Source of the DNA: Bacillus chungangensis
GTDB taxonomy: Bacteria; Bacillota; Bacilli; Bacillales; Bacillaceae_C
Length of the DNA stretch: 64,000 nt
Assembly (NCBI RefSeq): GCF_030812995.1
Contig: NZ_JAUSTT010000026.1
Coordinates: 1 to 64,000 of the forward strand
Direction: 5' to 3'
Of this stretch, positions 28,917 through 38,538 are shown piece after piece; the first letter of the stretch is position 1, and the number at the start of each line of letters is the position of its first letter. Below the pieces are notes generated by a model. It worked only from the letters and a program-made list of their open reading frames with translations, was not told the DNA's origin and made no database searches. A program made the translations under genes and the position numbers.

Positions 28917-29115
28917 TACGATCACCTTCTATCTTTGTCTTTCATATGCCGCTTTAGGAAAAAAGTGTCTTTCTCATCTTCTTCATTCTATCATATCATC
29001 TAAAAAAATTAGGCGGTTGTAGCTGCAAATCCTATAAAAGTTGTGTAACCTTTATAACAAGAAAAAACAAGTCAGGGCTATAAACAAACTTCACAATCTT
29101 GATAAATCAATCAAT

Positions 29116-29139
29116 TAGCCTACCTGCACAGGTAGGCTA
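29116..29139 (-). terminator. Hairpin at the end of the fibre-gene cluster
   Basis: TAGCCTACCTG and CAGGTAGGCTA form a perfect palindrome that includes the stop codon of the last cluster gene. The T run after it is weak (ATTGATTGATTT). Confidence 0.6.
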
Positions 29140-31089
29140 CATAATAAAAGCATATGCAAAGTCGTATGATATCCATTCTTCTCCTACTTCTATTGAGGAC
29201 TTTAACAGTCTTGGGTTCCCAACTTCTATCTTGACATCCAAATCATGAATCATCACGGAAACAACCTCAATACGAGCACCCATTTTACTCTTATCTGTTG
29301 ATTGGATCGTTAAGTTAACAGGTAAGAAAGGCGAGATCACTTTTAAATGCGCATTTATTTCCTTCGTATACTTTAATTCGAGCTTCGTGTATAATTCCTC
29401 AAGCCCGTCCTTTAATACCTCTAGCCGTGCATTCAGATTTTTGTCTTCTTCTTTACTAGTATGAAGCTGGGTATGAATTGTATCCTTTAAAGCCGTTGTA
29501 ATTACTATCTTTAGAAAATCCCTAGAAACTGTGGCACCTGCTTTAAGCATCCTTTTGCCAAGTCTCTGAATCTCTATTTCTGCAGGGAATTTACTGGCAT
29601 AAGGTACCCGTACCCTGCCTACAATTGCTTCTCTCGTGAGACTTAAAGCAGATGCTATTTTTTTTGTCCCTTCTCGTTCCACTAGAACCTTCGAACGTAT
29701 CGTTTCTACTTCTGGAACAATCAAATGAGTGAATATCTTCTCTCTCGTTACTACGGTACGGCTTTTTAATTCTTGGACAGAACTTTCTTGAATTGCCATT
29801 AATGTGTCTAAATGTTCATGACCTTTTACTAGTAATCTAGTTGTAAGTGCCTCCCTAGAGACTTTTAAATTAGTAGGAAACAAGTTAGGATTGATCATAC
29901 TGATGGAGGTTGGTAAAATGTCTTGCCCTTGCTGGGATAAGATTCTAATTCGGGCTCTGCGTGTTTTTACCTCATCTTTGGCTACTCTTGCTTTTACAGA
30001 TATTTCTGATTCATCAATACTCATACTTAAATCTCTATCATAATACACGATATCTAACTGAGGACGTAATTTTTTATCCTCATACTCCCTTGCAAACATC
30101 GTCAAAAAATTTTCTTCCTGTTTTAAGGCGCTTATCGTCAGTCCATTGTTTTTTATTCTGTTTTCTCGTTCAACCCACCGCTTAACTATTTCTAAAACAT
30201 CAACTTCAATACAGGCATCGTTTTCATTGATGTTATGTTTTATGGAAAGATTCCCTACTGATGGTTTATTTACCCATGCTACTGTCGCTTCTTCCCAATT
30301 TGTTAAGTTATCTTGAATATGGATAGAAAACGAATTCGGAGTATATGTTGGATACAGCTTCATTGTTGCTTTTTCTATGATTGCCCCGTCTGGAACATCG
30401 ATAAAATCAAACTGAATGATGGACCTGTATTCTGCTAGCTCCCCTGAAGAATAAGGTGTTCTCTCGTAACCTAGCTGCATCGAGCTTGAATCACCATAAT
30501 TTATTCTAGGAACATCACTTCTAACAAAAGAGTCTTTCACAGGATACAGTGTTTTTGCTACTCTTGGTATCTCCTTTATAGCTACTGTACCTGTCATTCT
30601 GTTTGTCGGTGTGATACTAATTTTAGCAGGCAATCTATCCTTAATAGCTACAACAATCTTAGCCCTGGCCTCTTCTTTACCTATCCCGAAAACTTCAGCT
30701 TCCCCTTCCAAACAGTTAGAAAGCTCCATTTCTATTCGCGAAGGTAAGTTTTCCTTTCCACTTACGACTAACCTAACATGGGTTCTTTCCTCAACTTTAG
30801 GGTATATGGTGGCTTCACCATTCATGTGGTTATTAGGGTCAATCTCAGCCACTGTCTTTAAATTTGAGATACTTTCTACAGTAATAAAGGTACTCATTTT
30901 TCCCTCATGTTTGGGATAAGTGCCAAAGGTGGCCCCTATTTTAGTGGTCCTATTATCAGGCTTATCTATGTTTAATTCTGTTTTAGTTGTTGGCCCCACA
31001 GCCCCAAACCACAGTTCTGTCTGTGATTTAGTTTCTGGTCCTACGGCTCCAAACCATACGATTAAGCCTTCCTGTTTATCTCCACTCAA
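29137..31089 (-). CDS. Large repeat protein with DNRLRE domain (putative fibre/adhesin)
   Basis: A 650-residue protein without a signal peptide. The N-terminus has two copies of a WFGAVGP(E/T)TK motif. Residues about 180-345 form a DNRLRE domain (KDSFVRSDVPRINYGDSSS, then SIIQFDF, NWEEATVAWVNKP and LRPQLDIVYYD), a beta-sandwich common in surface and phage proteins. The remaining 300 residues are a run of short beta-strand units of roughly 35-40 residues with alternating Leu/Val (for example AHLKVISPFLPVNLTIQ), suggestive of an elongated fibre. TTG 31089 follows GGAGGCGGCAAA. It is the last gene of the cluster 29.1-39.1 kb. Its role as phage-type fibre is inference. Confidence 0.7.
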   Translation of the reverse strand: MSGDKQEGLIVWFGAVGPETKSQTELWFGAVGPTTKTELNIDKPDNRTTKIGATFGTYPKHEGKMSTFITVESISNLKTVAEIDPNNHMNGEATIYPKVEERTHVRLVVSGKENLPSRIEMELSNCLEGEAEVFGIGKEEARAKIVVAIKDRLPAKISITPTNRMTGTVAIKEIPRVAKTLYPVKDSFVRSDVPRINYGDSSSMQLGYERTPYSSGELAEYRSIIQFDFIDVPDGAIIEKATMKLYPTYTPNSFSIHIQDNLTNWEEATVAWVNKPSVGNLSIKHNINENDACIEVDVLEIVKRWVERENRIKNNGLTISALKQEENFLTMFAREYEDKKLRPQLDIVYYDRDLSMSIDESEISVKARVAKDEVKTRRARIRILSQQGQDILPTSISMINPNLFPTNLKVSREALTTRLLVKGHEHLDTLMAIQESSVQELKSRTVVTREKIFTHLIVPEVETIRSKVLVEREGTKKIASALSLTREAIVGRVRVPYASKFPAEIEIQRLGKRMLKAGATVSRDFLKIVITTALKDTIHTQLHTSKEEDKNLNARLEVLKDGLEELYTKLELKYTKEINAHLKVISPFLPVNLTIQSTDKSKMGARIEVVSVMIHDLDVKIEVGNPRLLKSSIEVGEEWISYDFAYAFIM

Positions 31090-31107
31090 TTTGCCGCCTC
31101 CGTTCCA

Positions 31108-32427
31108 CTATGCTCCTTCTACTGTAGCAGTAATCACAAACTTCCCTGTCTCTGTCTGTAATATACCTGATTTCCCTCTTACGTAAAACTTAACTCTTTC
31201 CCTATACCAAAGTGTTTCCTCAAATACTAGTGGATTTTCTGGAACAAAAGGATCATTCGTTTTACTAATCTCCAAAACGGGTTCCTGAGTAGGCGAATCA
31301 TCCGCATAGTCCCACTGTATAGTCAAGTTAGTGATATGTTGCTGATACAGATTTTCCGCCTCAAACACTGCTGTCTTACCATACGAACCTTGGATAGAGT
31401 ACCCTAAATCTAAGGAGGATACCGGTTTGGATGCTTCATTCAGTATGTTTATTTTATTTAATGCTATCTCTATTTTCTGGACTGTGACTGTACCGTTACC
31501 GCCACGGCCTCCATAATATCCTGGACTTGGGGAGGTTACATCATATTTTCCATTAGTAATGATGTCACCACGATGAAAAATATTGATAGAGCCTCCTCCA
31601 GAACTTCCTCCTTTTGCCTGATTTATAAAAGGGCTGTCACTTCCCCTAGACTCAATTCTCGAATTATAGTCGATATTTACACTGCCATCACAATAAATAA
31701 TTAATAGTCCCCCAGTTCCGTTTGGAGGGTTGCCGGCACCTTGGCCCCCTCCATCACCTGATCCACCAGAACCTCCGTTGCCATTACCATCTTTTCCGGT
31801 TCTATTGAAATTTCCATATGCTCCCCCTCCTCCAGATCCCCCACTGTATGATGTACCTTGCGCGCCGGATCCGCTTCGGTTTGCGCCAGAGATGGGCGAA
31901 CTCTTAACTACTCCCCCTCCACCTCCACCTCCAAGTTGTCTCCCTCCCCCGCTTTTTCCACTTCCTCCGTTGATAGATTCTTTGATATTAGATCTTGTCG
32001 CTGTATACGCCCCTCCTGCAGCCCCTTTAGCAGGTACAAACTCAAAAGAACCGTTCTCGTTTTTCCATAGATAAACATTCTGCCCAGGAGCATTTGCTCC
32101 TCTTGCTGTCATAGTGATGAGACCTTTGTTATGAAGATCACCCATTACATAAATAAGCATGCCCCTTTTACGTTCCCGGGATGTTATCGTTATCCCTTGC
32201 CCAATGGTTAGATTCTTATGATATTTTAATATTAGCATCCTACTGTCGGGGGTATTATCCCCTAAAGTAGGGTTGCTCTCATATACCACTTCGTCATAGA
32301 AGTTATAAAATTCGACTTCAAGATTAACAGCTTCTCCCCTAGCTACTGTTTGAAATGTATGGGTACCGTCTGGAATCGGTTGTCTAATATAGTCATAGAG
32401 TGTTTCATGACCAGTATAAAAAGCCAT
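31108..32427 (-). CDS. Glycine-rich structural protein (putative adhesin)
   Basis: A 439-residue protein. An N-terminal beta-rich part (about 1-130) is followed by a strongly glycine-rich block (about 155-245, with G-runs up to seven and Ser/Asn between) and then a beta-strand part with SVNIDYNSRIESRGS and GGSINIFHRGDI that looks like a solenoid. The C-terminal 100 residues resemble the end of the two upstream proteins (EISKTNDPF, then VKFYVRG and FVITATVEGA). The ATG overlaps the stop codon of the upstream gene (TAATG), with GAGGGCG before it. Glycine-rich sandwiches of this sort are known in phage tail adhesins; here it is inferred. Confidence 0.68.
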   Translation of the reverse strand: MAFYTGHETLYDYIRQPIPDGTHTFQTVARGEAVNLEVEFYNFYDEVVYESNPTLGDNTPDSRMLILKYHKNLTIGQGITITSRERKRGMLIYVMGDLHNKGLITMTARGANAPGQNVYLWKNENGSFEFVPAKGAAGGAYTATRSNIKESINGGSGKSGGGRQLGGGGGGGVVKSSPISGANRSGSGAQGTSYSGGSGGGGAYGNFNRTGKDGNGNGGSGGSGDGGGQGAGNPPNGTGGLLIIYCDGSVNIDYNSRIESRGSDSPFINQAKGGSSGGGSINIFHRGDIITNGKYDVTSPSPGYYGGRGGNGTVTVQKIEIALNKINILNEASKPVSSLDLGYSIQGSYGKTAVFEAENLYQQHITNLTIQWDYADDSPTQEPVLEISKTNDPFVPENPLVFEETLWYRERVKFYVRGKSGILQTETGKFVITATVEGA

Positions 32428-34091
32428 TATACGCCCTCCGCATCTACAATAATGTTAAATTCTCCCCCAGATCTTGCTTTATGAGTTGATGAAACCCTAA
32501 CAAAAAAATCTATGTACTCATCGCTATTTAATGTAACGTCAAAAAAATTCAACTCTTTATTAGCAGTAAATGGGGTTTTTGTTTTGGAAAAAAGGATGCT
32601 ACTATCCGCTATATTTTGAGAAGAATATAGCCTTATGTTTGTTACAGGGAATTCATAAGTATTTGTCAGTCTTATTTTTTCTATCAATGTGGAAGAACCA
32701 GCAATCATTTTAGGCCTCATTTGTAAATACATCAGTACCTGTCCTAGATCAGTTGAATAGTACTCCCCATTTTCATCGGAGAACATAAGGCCAACATATT
32801 TGCCTTCAAATGTGACGTGACTTTCTCCTACTTCTCCATGATAATCTTTTGAAATTACAGAAATTTCATTACTGCTTCCTATATTTATATCGCGACTTGT
32901 AATCGTTTTATCATAATAAATAGGTGGCTCCATATACTCAGAGAATCCACCTGATAGTGGAAAAATATTTTTCTTGTTTAGCATTATTTTATACTTAACT
33001 AAATCTTGATCCTGATCTTCTATTGTTACCTTTACATTGAACCCTTTCACATCTATTGAGACATCAGGAGGATGACTGTTAATAAACAGTTCTATACTCT
33101 CTGTATAGATATTTCCACCTATTTCCAAGTTGACCTGTAAATCAGCTCTGTTTGTTTGAAACAAATCAGACGAAAAAACAAGTACATCTACTTGTTGGTT
33201 AGAATCCACCTCTTGACTCCATCCCTGGATAACGTTATCTAGCAATTCTATCGTATACCTAAACGGTAAATGCTCCTTTGCTTTTATAAATAAAGGCATC
33301 GTCCGATATGATAAATATACAATGTTTATTTCCTGCCCTAATTCCTTATAAGCGTCTAATGGAATATGTTTAAGAGAGTTCATTCCTGTTTGCTCAATAT
33401 TTTCGATTTCCCCTGCTTCTTCCCATTTATCTGTGTATGTTAAGGCTACACCATCACTTTCAATCAAATACTTTACACCACTAACAAAATTAAGCGAAAG
33501 GTTATCAATAAATCCTCCATCAAGCCCTCTACTTACTGATCCATCTTTAGAATAGGTGAATTTTAACTCGTAGTTCCCCTTATCCAATTCTCGGGTGAAC
33601 GTTGACCAGGACACCGTCCCTGAAATAGAAAAAATACTTTGCCCATTTAAAAATCCTCTAAAGTGATCCCATCCTTTTTCACTACTGACAGTGTAATCGA
33701 ATGAAAGTCGCATCTTACTTTTTAGTGAGAGTTTAATCGTTTCTGTTATTGTTTGTCTATGAGTAATTCTTTTTGTTCTAGCAGAGTATGCCCCTGTTTT
33801 TGAAAGTTCTCTCGTCCGAACCATATTTTTTAATCCAAATGGATTATCCCCTGTTTCAAAGTCATCTCGGACACCAACATCAATGTACTCCAAAAAACTG
33901 TACCTATTTTGATCTATCGTTGCCTTTTGAAGTGTTTTTCCACCCATTTCTTTTACAGGATTGGACGTTATTTCAATCAGTTTTGAAACAGTTTTAGGTC
34001 TATTTATTTTAATAGGTATTTGTATAGGGCTTTCTCTCCTAACTTCAATAGAATGAGAGGGAAATTCAACAATTTTTTCTCTATCATACAT
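32427..34091 (-). CDS. Putative phage-like structural protein with lectin-like jelly roll
   Basis: A 554-residue protein. Residues about 80-205 (DDFETGDNPF, KGWDHFRGFLNGQSIF, GNYELKFTYSKDGSVS, GGFIDNLSL) look like a carbohydrate-binding or MAM-like jelly roll. The C-terminal 190 residues, with FEGKYVGLMFSDENGEYYSTDLG and then RLTNTYEFPVTNIRLY, are shared with the end of the next upstream protein. Three ATG codons follow AAGGGGTG; the third gives the best spacing. No signal peptide or membrane segment. Not recognised by name. Confidence 0.65.
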   Translation of the reverse strand: MYDREKIVEFPSHSIEVRRESPIQIPIKINRPKTVSKLIEITSNPVKEMGGKTLQKATIDQNRYSFLEYIDVGVRDDFETGDNPFGLKNMVRTRELSKTGAYSARTKRITHRQTITETIKLSLKSKMRLSFDYTVSSEKGWDHFRGFLNGQSIFSISGTVSWSTFTRELDKGNYELKFTYSKDGSVSRGLDGGFIDNLSLNFVSGVKYLIESDGVALTYTDKWEEAGEIENIEQTGMNSLKHIPLDAYKELGQEINIVYLSYRTMPLFIKAKEHLPFRYTIELLDNVIQGWSQEVDSNQQVDVLVFSSDLFQTNRADLQVNLEIGGNIYTESIELFINSHPPDVSIDVKGFNVKVTIEDQDQDLVKYKIMLNKKNIFPLSGGFSEYMEPPIYYDKTITSRDINIGSSNEISVISKDYHGEVGESHVTFEGKYVGLMFSDENGEYYSTDLGQVLMYLQMRPKMIAGSSTLIEKIRLTNTYEFPVTNIRLYSSQNIADSSILFSKTKTPFTANKELNFFDVTLNSDEYIDFFVRVSSTHKARSGGEFNIIVDAEGV

Positions 34092-34103
34092 CATCATCAC
34101 CCC

Positions 34104-36611
34104 TTATGACGCCCGTCTCGCTGTCGCTCTTACCTTAAACTTTCCTGTACCAACGGAACCTTCTAATGTATGTAGTTGCAAATAAAATGTAACTGCATCC
34201 TCTGAAGCAATTTCTTCACTATAAGCAAGCACATCATCACCTTTATATGGATCATTGGATTTGCTTATAGAAATGTCTGTACCATTTGTCGGTTCGTAAT
34301 AGTCAATCAATAGTTTTAAATCCTTAATCGGATAATTGTGTGTATTTATTAACTTAATAGTAAATATGTCTGAATCTTCACCCGCATATACACCACTAAT
34401 CATTAGCTTCTTCAGTATTTCTCCTAAATCGTTTGAATAAAATTCCCCACGCTCATCAGAAAACATCAGCCCGTGATACTTTCCTTCAAATGTTAAAACC
34501 CTACTATCTTTTCCTCCGTAATGATCGACTACCCGTACTTCAATTTCATTTTGCTGCCCGATGAGAAGGTTACTACTGTTTAGGTACTTTGTTAACCTAG
34601 TAGCCCCTACCACACTTCCACTTGATAGCAATTCTTTTTTATTTAGCTTTATCTCATAATAAAAAGGATCACCGTCTGCATCTACAATATCTATTTTTAA
34701 TGTATACTCATTTAAACCCATTTCTATTGTGGGAGTTTGGTTGGCTATTTTTGCTTTGACAACAAGTGTATTTCTTATTTTCTCGTTTACCCAAAACTCG
34801 ATTGTTACTTCTTTTTCTTCTATACTTTTAAATAAATGAGGGGGAATCTTAACAATAAGCGCTTGTTCACCTTCATATTCTTCTGATATATAAAACACTT
34901 TCTGATCTATTCGTGCTGTAAGCATCCACTTAAAATCGTCCATCGTTGGTTTTATGATCAAATTCATACCTACCCGACCATCCCTAGATATAAGGTAGGA
35001 GTCCCTATCTGAAATAATTGCTGCCACTAATAAATTTTCAATTAGGAGAACTGGTCGAAATCCAGACGAATCGCCAGTTCTAGATGTCTCTGAGAAAACT
35101 GCCCTATCTCCATAGTATGCTCCTACTCCTTCACCTGCACCTCCCCTACGTACTCTTCTCAATGCATTCGTTTGAGTAGTAGATGTCCAAGAAGGGGAGT
35201 TGTTATTCCAATTCCATACATTATTATCCCCTGGTGTTACCCTACCCTCTAGGTCAGACTTAACAATATATTTATCCCACTCATTGTCTTTGTCTGACGT
35301 ATTTATTCCACCAGTCAATAATCTAAATGACGTGTCTCCATTTTCCATTAGCTCGTAATAAGCTTCATTACAAGGTATGTATCCCTCTTCTAAAGTATCC
35401 ATATATACAAAAGGCTTTTCTCCGAAATTAAAACGAAATTCCATACTATTACTTGTCCAGGTAGAAAAGAATGGGTAAAGAGGCTCTGTTTTTATCTTGT
35501 TACCTATATCAATACTCTTTTTTAATTGACCATTTACATCAATACGCATTTTACCATTTCTTGTATCTACTGAAATTCCTACGATGTTTCCCTTTTTTAA
35601 ATGACTATATTGGCCATCATAAAAATATTGATACGCACTCAGATAAGCAGACGAAGGTTGACTATTCATTACGCGGTCTACATTAAAATTAGACGTTGTT
35701 AGTCCAAAGGAAACGGCACTTGTATTTCCAGCTAAATACTCTATTTCAAAATATAATTTCCCGGTATTATAGTAGATAGGGTTGGCTGTTAAACCTCCTA
35801 CACTACTATTAGATGTTTTAATTCTTGTACTATTTTCGCTTATTGAAATACCTTTACCAGACATTTTTCCTGTCGAAAATGAATAGGTTAATCTTATATT
35901 TTTATCTAAAACGCCACTTCCTGATGCAATCCCTGCACTATTCAACACATCCCAACTAATACTATGTTGAATATTCCTATCAGCAATTAACTTCCACCTG
36001 CCAAGTTGATCTCTATCTACACAAATAAAATAAAAATCACCATTTGGGATTGCTGAACTTTCAGATGGGATGAAATCACTTGTTTCTTTACCTAAATTAC
36101 TAAATACTCCAACTTGACCACTAACTGTTTGATAATGGCAACGAATACGTTTTCCGATTGCCAAGTCTTTTGGATCTGTAACTTCGTCAGGATGAAGAAA
36201 ACGACCATTTGTTTTAATATCAATAGCATCAATTGCAAACCAGCCCTTAGACTCTATCGGCTCTAATTCTACGAGGTATGTCTCATTGATATCTAACCCT
36301 GTTTTTTCATATTTAAAAGTGTTTGGATTACCGTTAATACTGTTATTGTCAATTAGCTCCCACAAGCCTCTATTAAAACGAATATTGATATTAGTTCGAT
36401 TAGCATGAGGGAAAGTCATCAATCGTACAGTATCTGTTCCTGCAACTTGAAAAATAAATTTAGCTTCTGTTGGATTCGATGTCCCATAGTCGTAACCACT
36501 ATTACTTTTCCAACCTGAACCTCCTCCTACTGTCTTTATGTTAGAAACATTAGGTTCAGTGCGCTTCCATCCACTTTCAGGTACTGCTAAAACTTGTCCT
36601 AATCTTGCCAT
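34104..36611 (-). CDS. Modular phage-like protein with a SPRY/B30.2-type domain
   Basis: The largest protein of the cluster, 835 residues. Order: N-terminal beta domain (1-125); domain A (about 150-230, AIGKRIRCHYQ to ISWDVLNSAG); a SPRY-like domain (about 250-400: KLYFEIEYLAGNTSAVSFGL, KKGNIVGISVDTRNGKMRI, YPFFST); domain B (about 415-530, NEWDKYIV to SSGFRPVLLIE); a linker; and the C-terminal domain with FEGKYHGLMFSDERGEFYS (about 700-835). Domains A and B recur in the next upstream gene without the SPRY insert. ATG 36611 follows GAGGTGAATCAT and overlaps the neighbour's end region. Likely a receptor-binding or fibre component, by inference. Confidence 0.7.
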   Translation of the reverse strand: MARLGQVLAVPESGWKRTEPNVSNIKTVGGGSGWKSNSGYDYGTSNPTEAKFIFQVAGTDTVRLMTFPHANRTNINIRFNRGLWELIDNNSINGNPNTFKYEKTGLDINETYLVELEPIESKGWFAIDAIDIKTNGRFLHPDEVTDPKDLAIGKRIRCHYQTVSGQVGVFSNLGKETSDFIPSESSAIPNGDFYFICVDRDQLGRWKLIADRNIQHSISWDVLNSAGIASGSGVLDKNIRLTYSFSTGKMSGKGISISENSTRIKTSNSSVGGLTANPIYYNTGKLYFEIEYLAGNTSAVSFGLTTSNFNVDRVMNSQPSSAYLSAYQYFYDGQYSHLKKGNIVGISVDTRNGKMRIDVNGQLKKSIDIGNKIKTEPLYPFFSTWTSNSMEFRFNFGEKPFVYMDTLEEGYIPCNEAYYELMENGDTSFRLLTGGINTSDKDNEWDKYIVKSDLEGRVTPGDNNVWNWNNNSPSWTSTTQTNALRRVRRGGAGEGVGAYYGDRAVFSETSRTGDSSGFRPVLLIENLLVAAIISDRDSYLISRDGRVGMNLIIKPTMDDFKWMLTARIDQKVFYISEEYEGEQALIVKIPPHLFKSIEEKEVTIEFWVNEKIRNTLVVKAKIANQTPTIEMGLNEYTLKIDIVDADGDPFYYEIKLNKKELLSSGSVVGATRLTKYLNSSNLLIGQQNEIEVRVVDHYGGKDSRVLTFEGKYHGLMFSDERGEFYSNDLGEILKKLMISGVYAGEDSDIFTIKLINTHNYPIKDLKLLIDYYEPTNGTDISISKSNDPYKGDDVLAYSEEIASEDAVTFYLQLHTLEGSVGTGKFKVRATARRAS

Positions 36612-36616
36612 ATGAT

Positions 36617-37315
36617 TCACCTCATTACTCTATATTCAAAGACAGGACGAAAACCAATATTTTTATCCACGCTAGATGATTGTCCATGGGAAAGAGTATC
36701 TAATTGTCTCCATCCTCTTCTAACACGCCTACTATTGACTCCAACTACATTGTTCCCTCCACTATCAATGTAAATTAACCCATTAACAGGGGTTTCTTGA
36801 CACCACGACAAAGCACCACTCCAGTGGAATACATCATCTAACGCTTTCCCTTCTCGAATGAATTCTTCAGGAAATTGAACGATATATTTATCCCATTCAT
36901 TATTAGGAGACCAAGCCCCAAATCCTTTGTCCGTTAAACTTAAATGCCCATTCTCATTTGCATAGGCGCAGCCCCCAGTTAATGAGCGGATAATACCTTC
37001 AACCTTATCAAAAGTTTGTAGTTTACCTTGTATAACTAATCCTGCGTTTAAAACATCCCAATTAATTCCGACCTGTACCACCCTATCTGCTACTAATAGC
37101 CCACCATGCTTACTTTTATCAACCATCACAAAGTAAAAAGATCCATCAGGTGCAGCATTTCCCTCTATTGATATCTCGGGTGCATGACTTCTACCTAATT
37201 CATTAAACGTTCCCACTCTATTATTTGCTGCTATGTATTTGCAAACTATGTAATCCCCAATCTCCATATCTCCAATTCTTCCGCATATCCTACCTGTTGT
37301 TGCCGGTTCTGGCAT
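36617..37315 (-). CDS. Paralogue of the SPRY protein (domains A and B only)
   Basis: A 232-residue protein built from domain A (MEIGDYIVCKYIAANNRVGTF to NWDVLNAG) and domain B (NNEWDKYIVQFPEE to NIGFRPVFEY). Domain B resembles the end modules of phage tail fibres with a GFRPVLE motif. It is 5 bases from the next gene and shares about two domains with it, so one arose from the other by duplication and insertion or loss of the SPRY part. GGGGGAGAATTGA precedes the ATG. Confidence 0.68.
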   Translation of the reverse strand: MPEPATTGRICGRIGDMEIGDYIVCKYIAANNRVGTFNELGRSHAPEISIEGNAAPDGSFYFVMVDKSKHGGLLVADRVVQVGINWDVLNAGLVIQGKLQTFDKVEGIIRSLTGGCAYANENGHLSLTDKGFGAWSPNNEWDKYIVQFPEEFIREGKALDDVFHWSGALSWCQETPVNGLIYIDSGGNNVVGVNSRRVRRGWRQLDTLSHGQSSSVDKNIGFRPVFEYRVMR

Positions 37316-37327
37316 TCAATTCTCCCC

Positions 37328-37942
37328 CTAAATAACAACCCATTCTATTTCCCCTCCATAATCTTGATCCAAAGGAGCAGGTATTTTTTCTATTTCTTGG
37401 CCATTTCTTATAATGATTAAATTCCCTTCCATCTCTCTATCTGTTTTTATCCTGAATTTCATTTTTACAGGAGATTGAAAAGGAATTGTGCATTCAGCAT
37501 AAAATTTAAACCTTATGTCATCTAATAAAATACTTTCTTCATACCCGAAATGAAATGACTTTACCTCATCTATCTTTTCCCAAGCAACAAATTCTAAAGC
37601 TCTTGGCGAGTCAGGTAAAACTGCAACACCTGTTTTATAGTAGTGGACATTTGTATAAAATCTTGGGTGACCTATTAAATAATATTCTTTATCTTTTTCT
37701 TTGTACTTTACTTGTATATTTCTACCTGCCAAATGAAAGTAGCCTCCAAAAGTCTCAATATACATTGGAACATCCATACCTACTAAGCCAAACCTTATTA
37801 GCTTTTCTTTCTCAACTGTATAAAATGATTGAGGTTTTTGCGTTGTTAAATCAAACTCCGTCTGATACTTGCCATCAACATATTCCGCCAAATACATAAG
37901 TTCCTGTTTTACGGGAGATTTAATTGATCTATTAAATAGCAT
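37328..37942 (-). CDS. Hypothetical phage-like structural protein
   Basis: A 204-residue beta-rich protein with many aromatic and charged residues (for example LIRFGLVGMDVPMYIETFG and FKFYAECTIPFQ), no signal peptide and no membrane segment. I do not recognise the family. ATG 37942 follows AAGGTGACAAAC. It sits in tight succession with its neighbours (12 bases to the next, 44 to the previous), so it belongs to the same transcription unit. Confidence 0.6.
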   Translation of the reverse strand: MLFNRSIKSPVKQELMYLAEYVDGKYQTEFDLTTQKPQSFYTVEKEKLIRFGLVGMDVPMYIETFGGYFHLAGRNIQVKYKEKDKEYYLIGHPRFYTNVHYYKTGVAVLPDSPRALEFVAWEKIDEVKSFHFGYEESILLDDIRFKFYAECTIPFQSPVKMKFRIKTDREMEGNLIIIRNGQEIEKIPAPLDQDYGGEIEWVVI

Positions 37943-37986
37943 GTTTGTCACCTTCTTTTGAAAATAGCCCGCCAATCGGCAGGCTG

Positions 37987-38523
37987 TTAAGTAAATGTGT
38001 ATGTTAATTGCACGACATATTCAAACACTCCGGCAGGTGCTGTTGCTTCCGGTAAAGCTGTCAAGGTAACCTCTATTAGATTTCCTAATGAGTTTTCTTT
38101 TGTTCCATCATTTTTAACCCCTAGAGCACTAACTTCTCCAGCAGGGGACGTATGCGGTGGAACATTTGGTGTGAACTCCCCATTTTCATTAATGGTTTTG
38201 CCTACAGATTTAATGGCCTTTGATGCGTTTCGTCCTACAGGTGTAGCGACTACCTCACCTATGGAGTCATTTTTAACTCTTGTCCATCTCCCCGCTACTG
38301 GAGGAGATGTATCTTTTGCATCCATGTCCCTTGTTGTCAATTCTGCCGCAACAATATTAGATACGTCCTCTGAACCCCCTCGATTATTCCAAATAAGGAC
38401 ACCAAATTGTGGTGATTCTTCGCCTGCTTTTACTGTACCGCCTTGTCCTACGTCCCACAACGTAACTTGTTGCGTATTTGATCGATTCCACCAGCTTATT
38501 ACTGGATAAGTAGAAACTGCCAT
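37987..38523 (-). CDS. Hypothetical phage-like structural protein
   Basis: A 178-residue protein with MAVSTYPVISWWNRSNTQQ at the start and a beta-strand end (EVTLTALPEATAPAG, then VVQLTYTFT). The ending resembles that of the 154-residue protein upstream (IELSIVLDFV), suggesting a shared small beta domain. It has no cysteine. AAGGTGACAAG precedes the ATG. Function unknown; cluster membership suggests a structural role. Confidence 0.62.
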   Translation of the reverse strand: MAVSTYPVISWWNRSNTQQVTLWDVGQGGTVKAGEESPQFGVLIWNNRGGSEDVSNIVAAELTTRDMDAKDTSPPVAGRWTRVKNDSIGEVVATPVGRNASKAIKSVGKTINENGEFTPNVPPHTSPAGEVSALGVKNDGTKENSLGNLIEVTLTALPEATAPAGVFEYVVQLTYTFT

Positions 38524-38538
38524 CTTGTCACCTTCACT

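Noticed and set aside
31730-32074. Plus-strand proline-rich frame
   Set aside because: It is the antisense shadow of the glycine-rich block of the cluster gene; GGN codons read as proline on the other strand.
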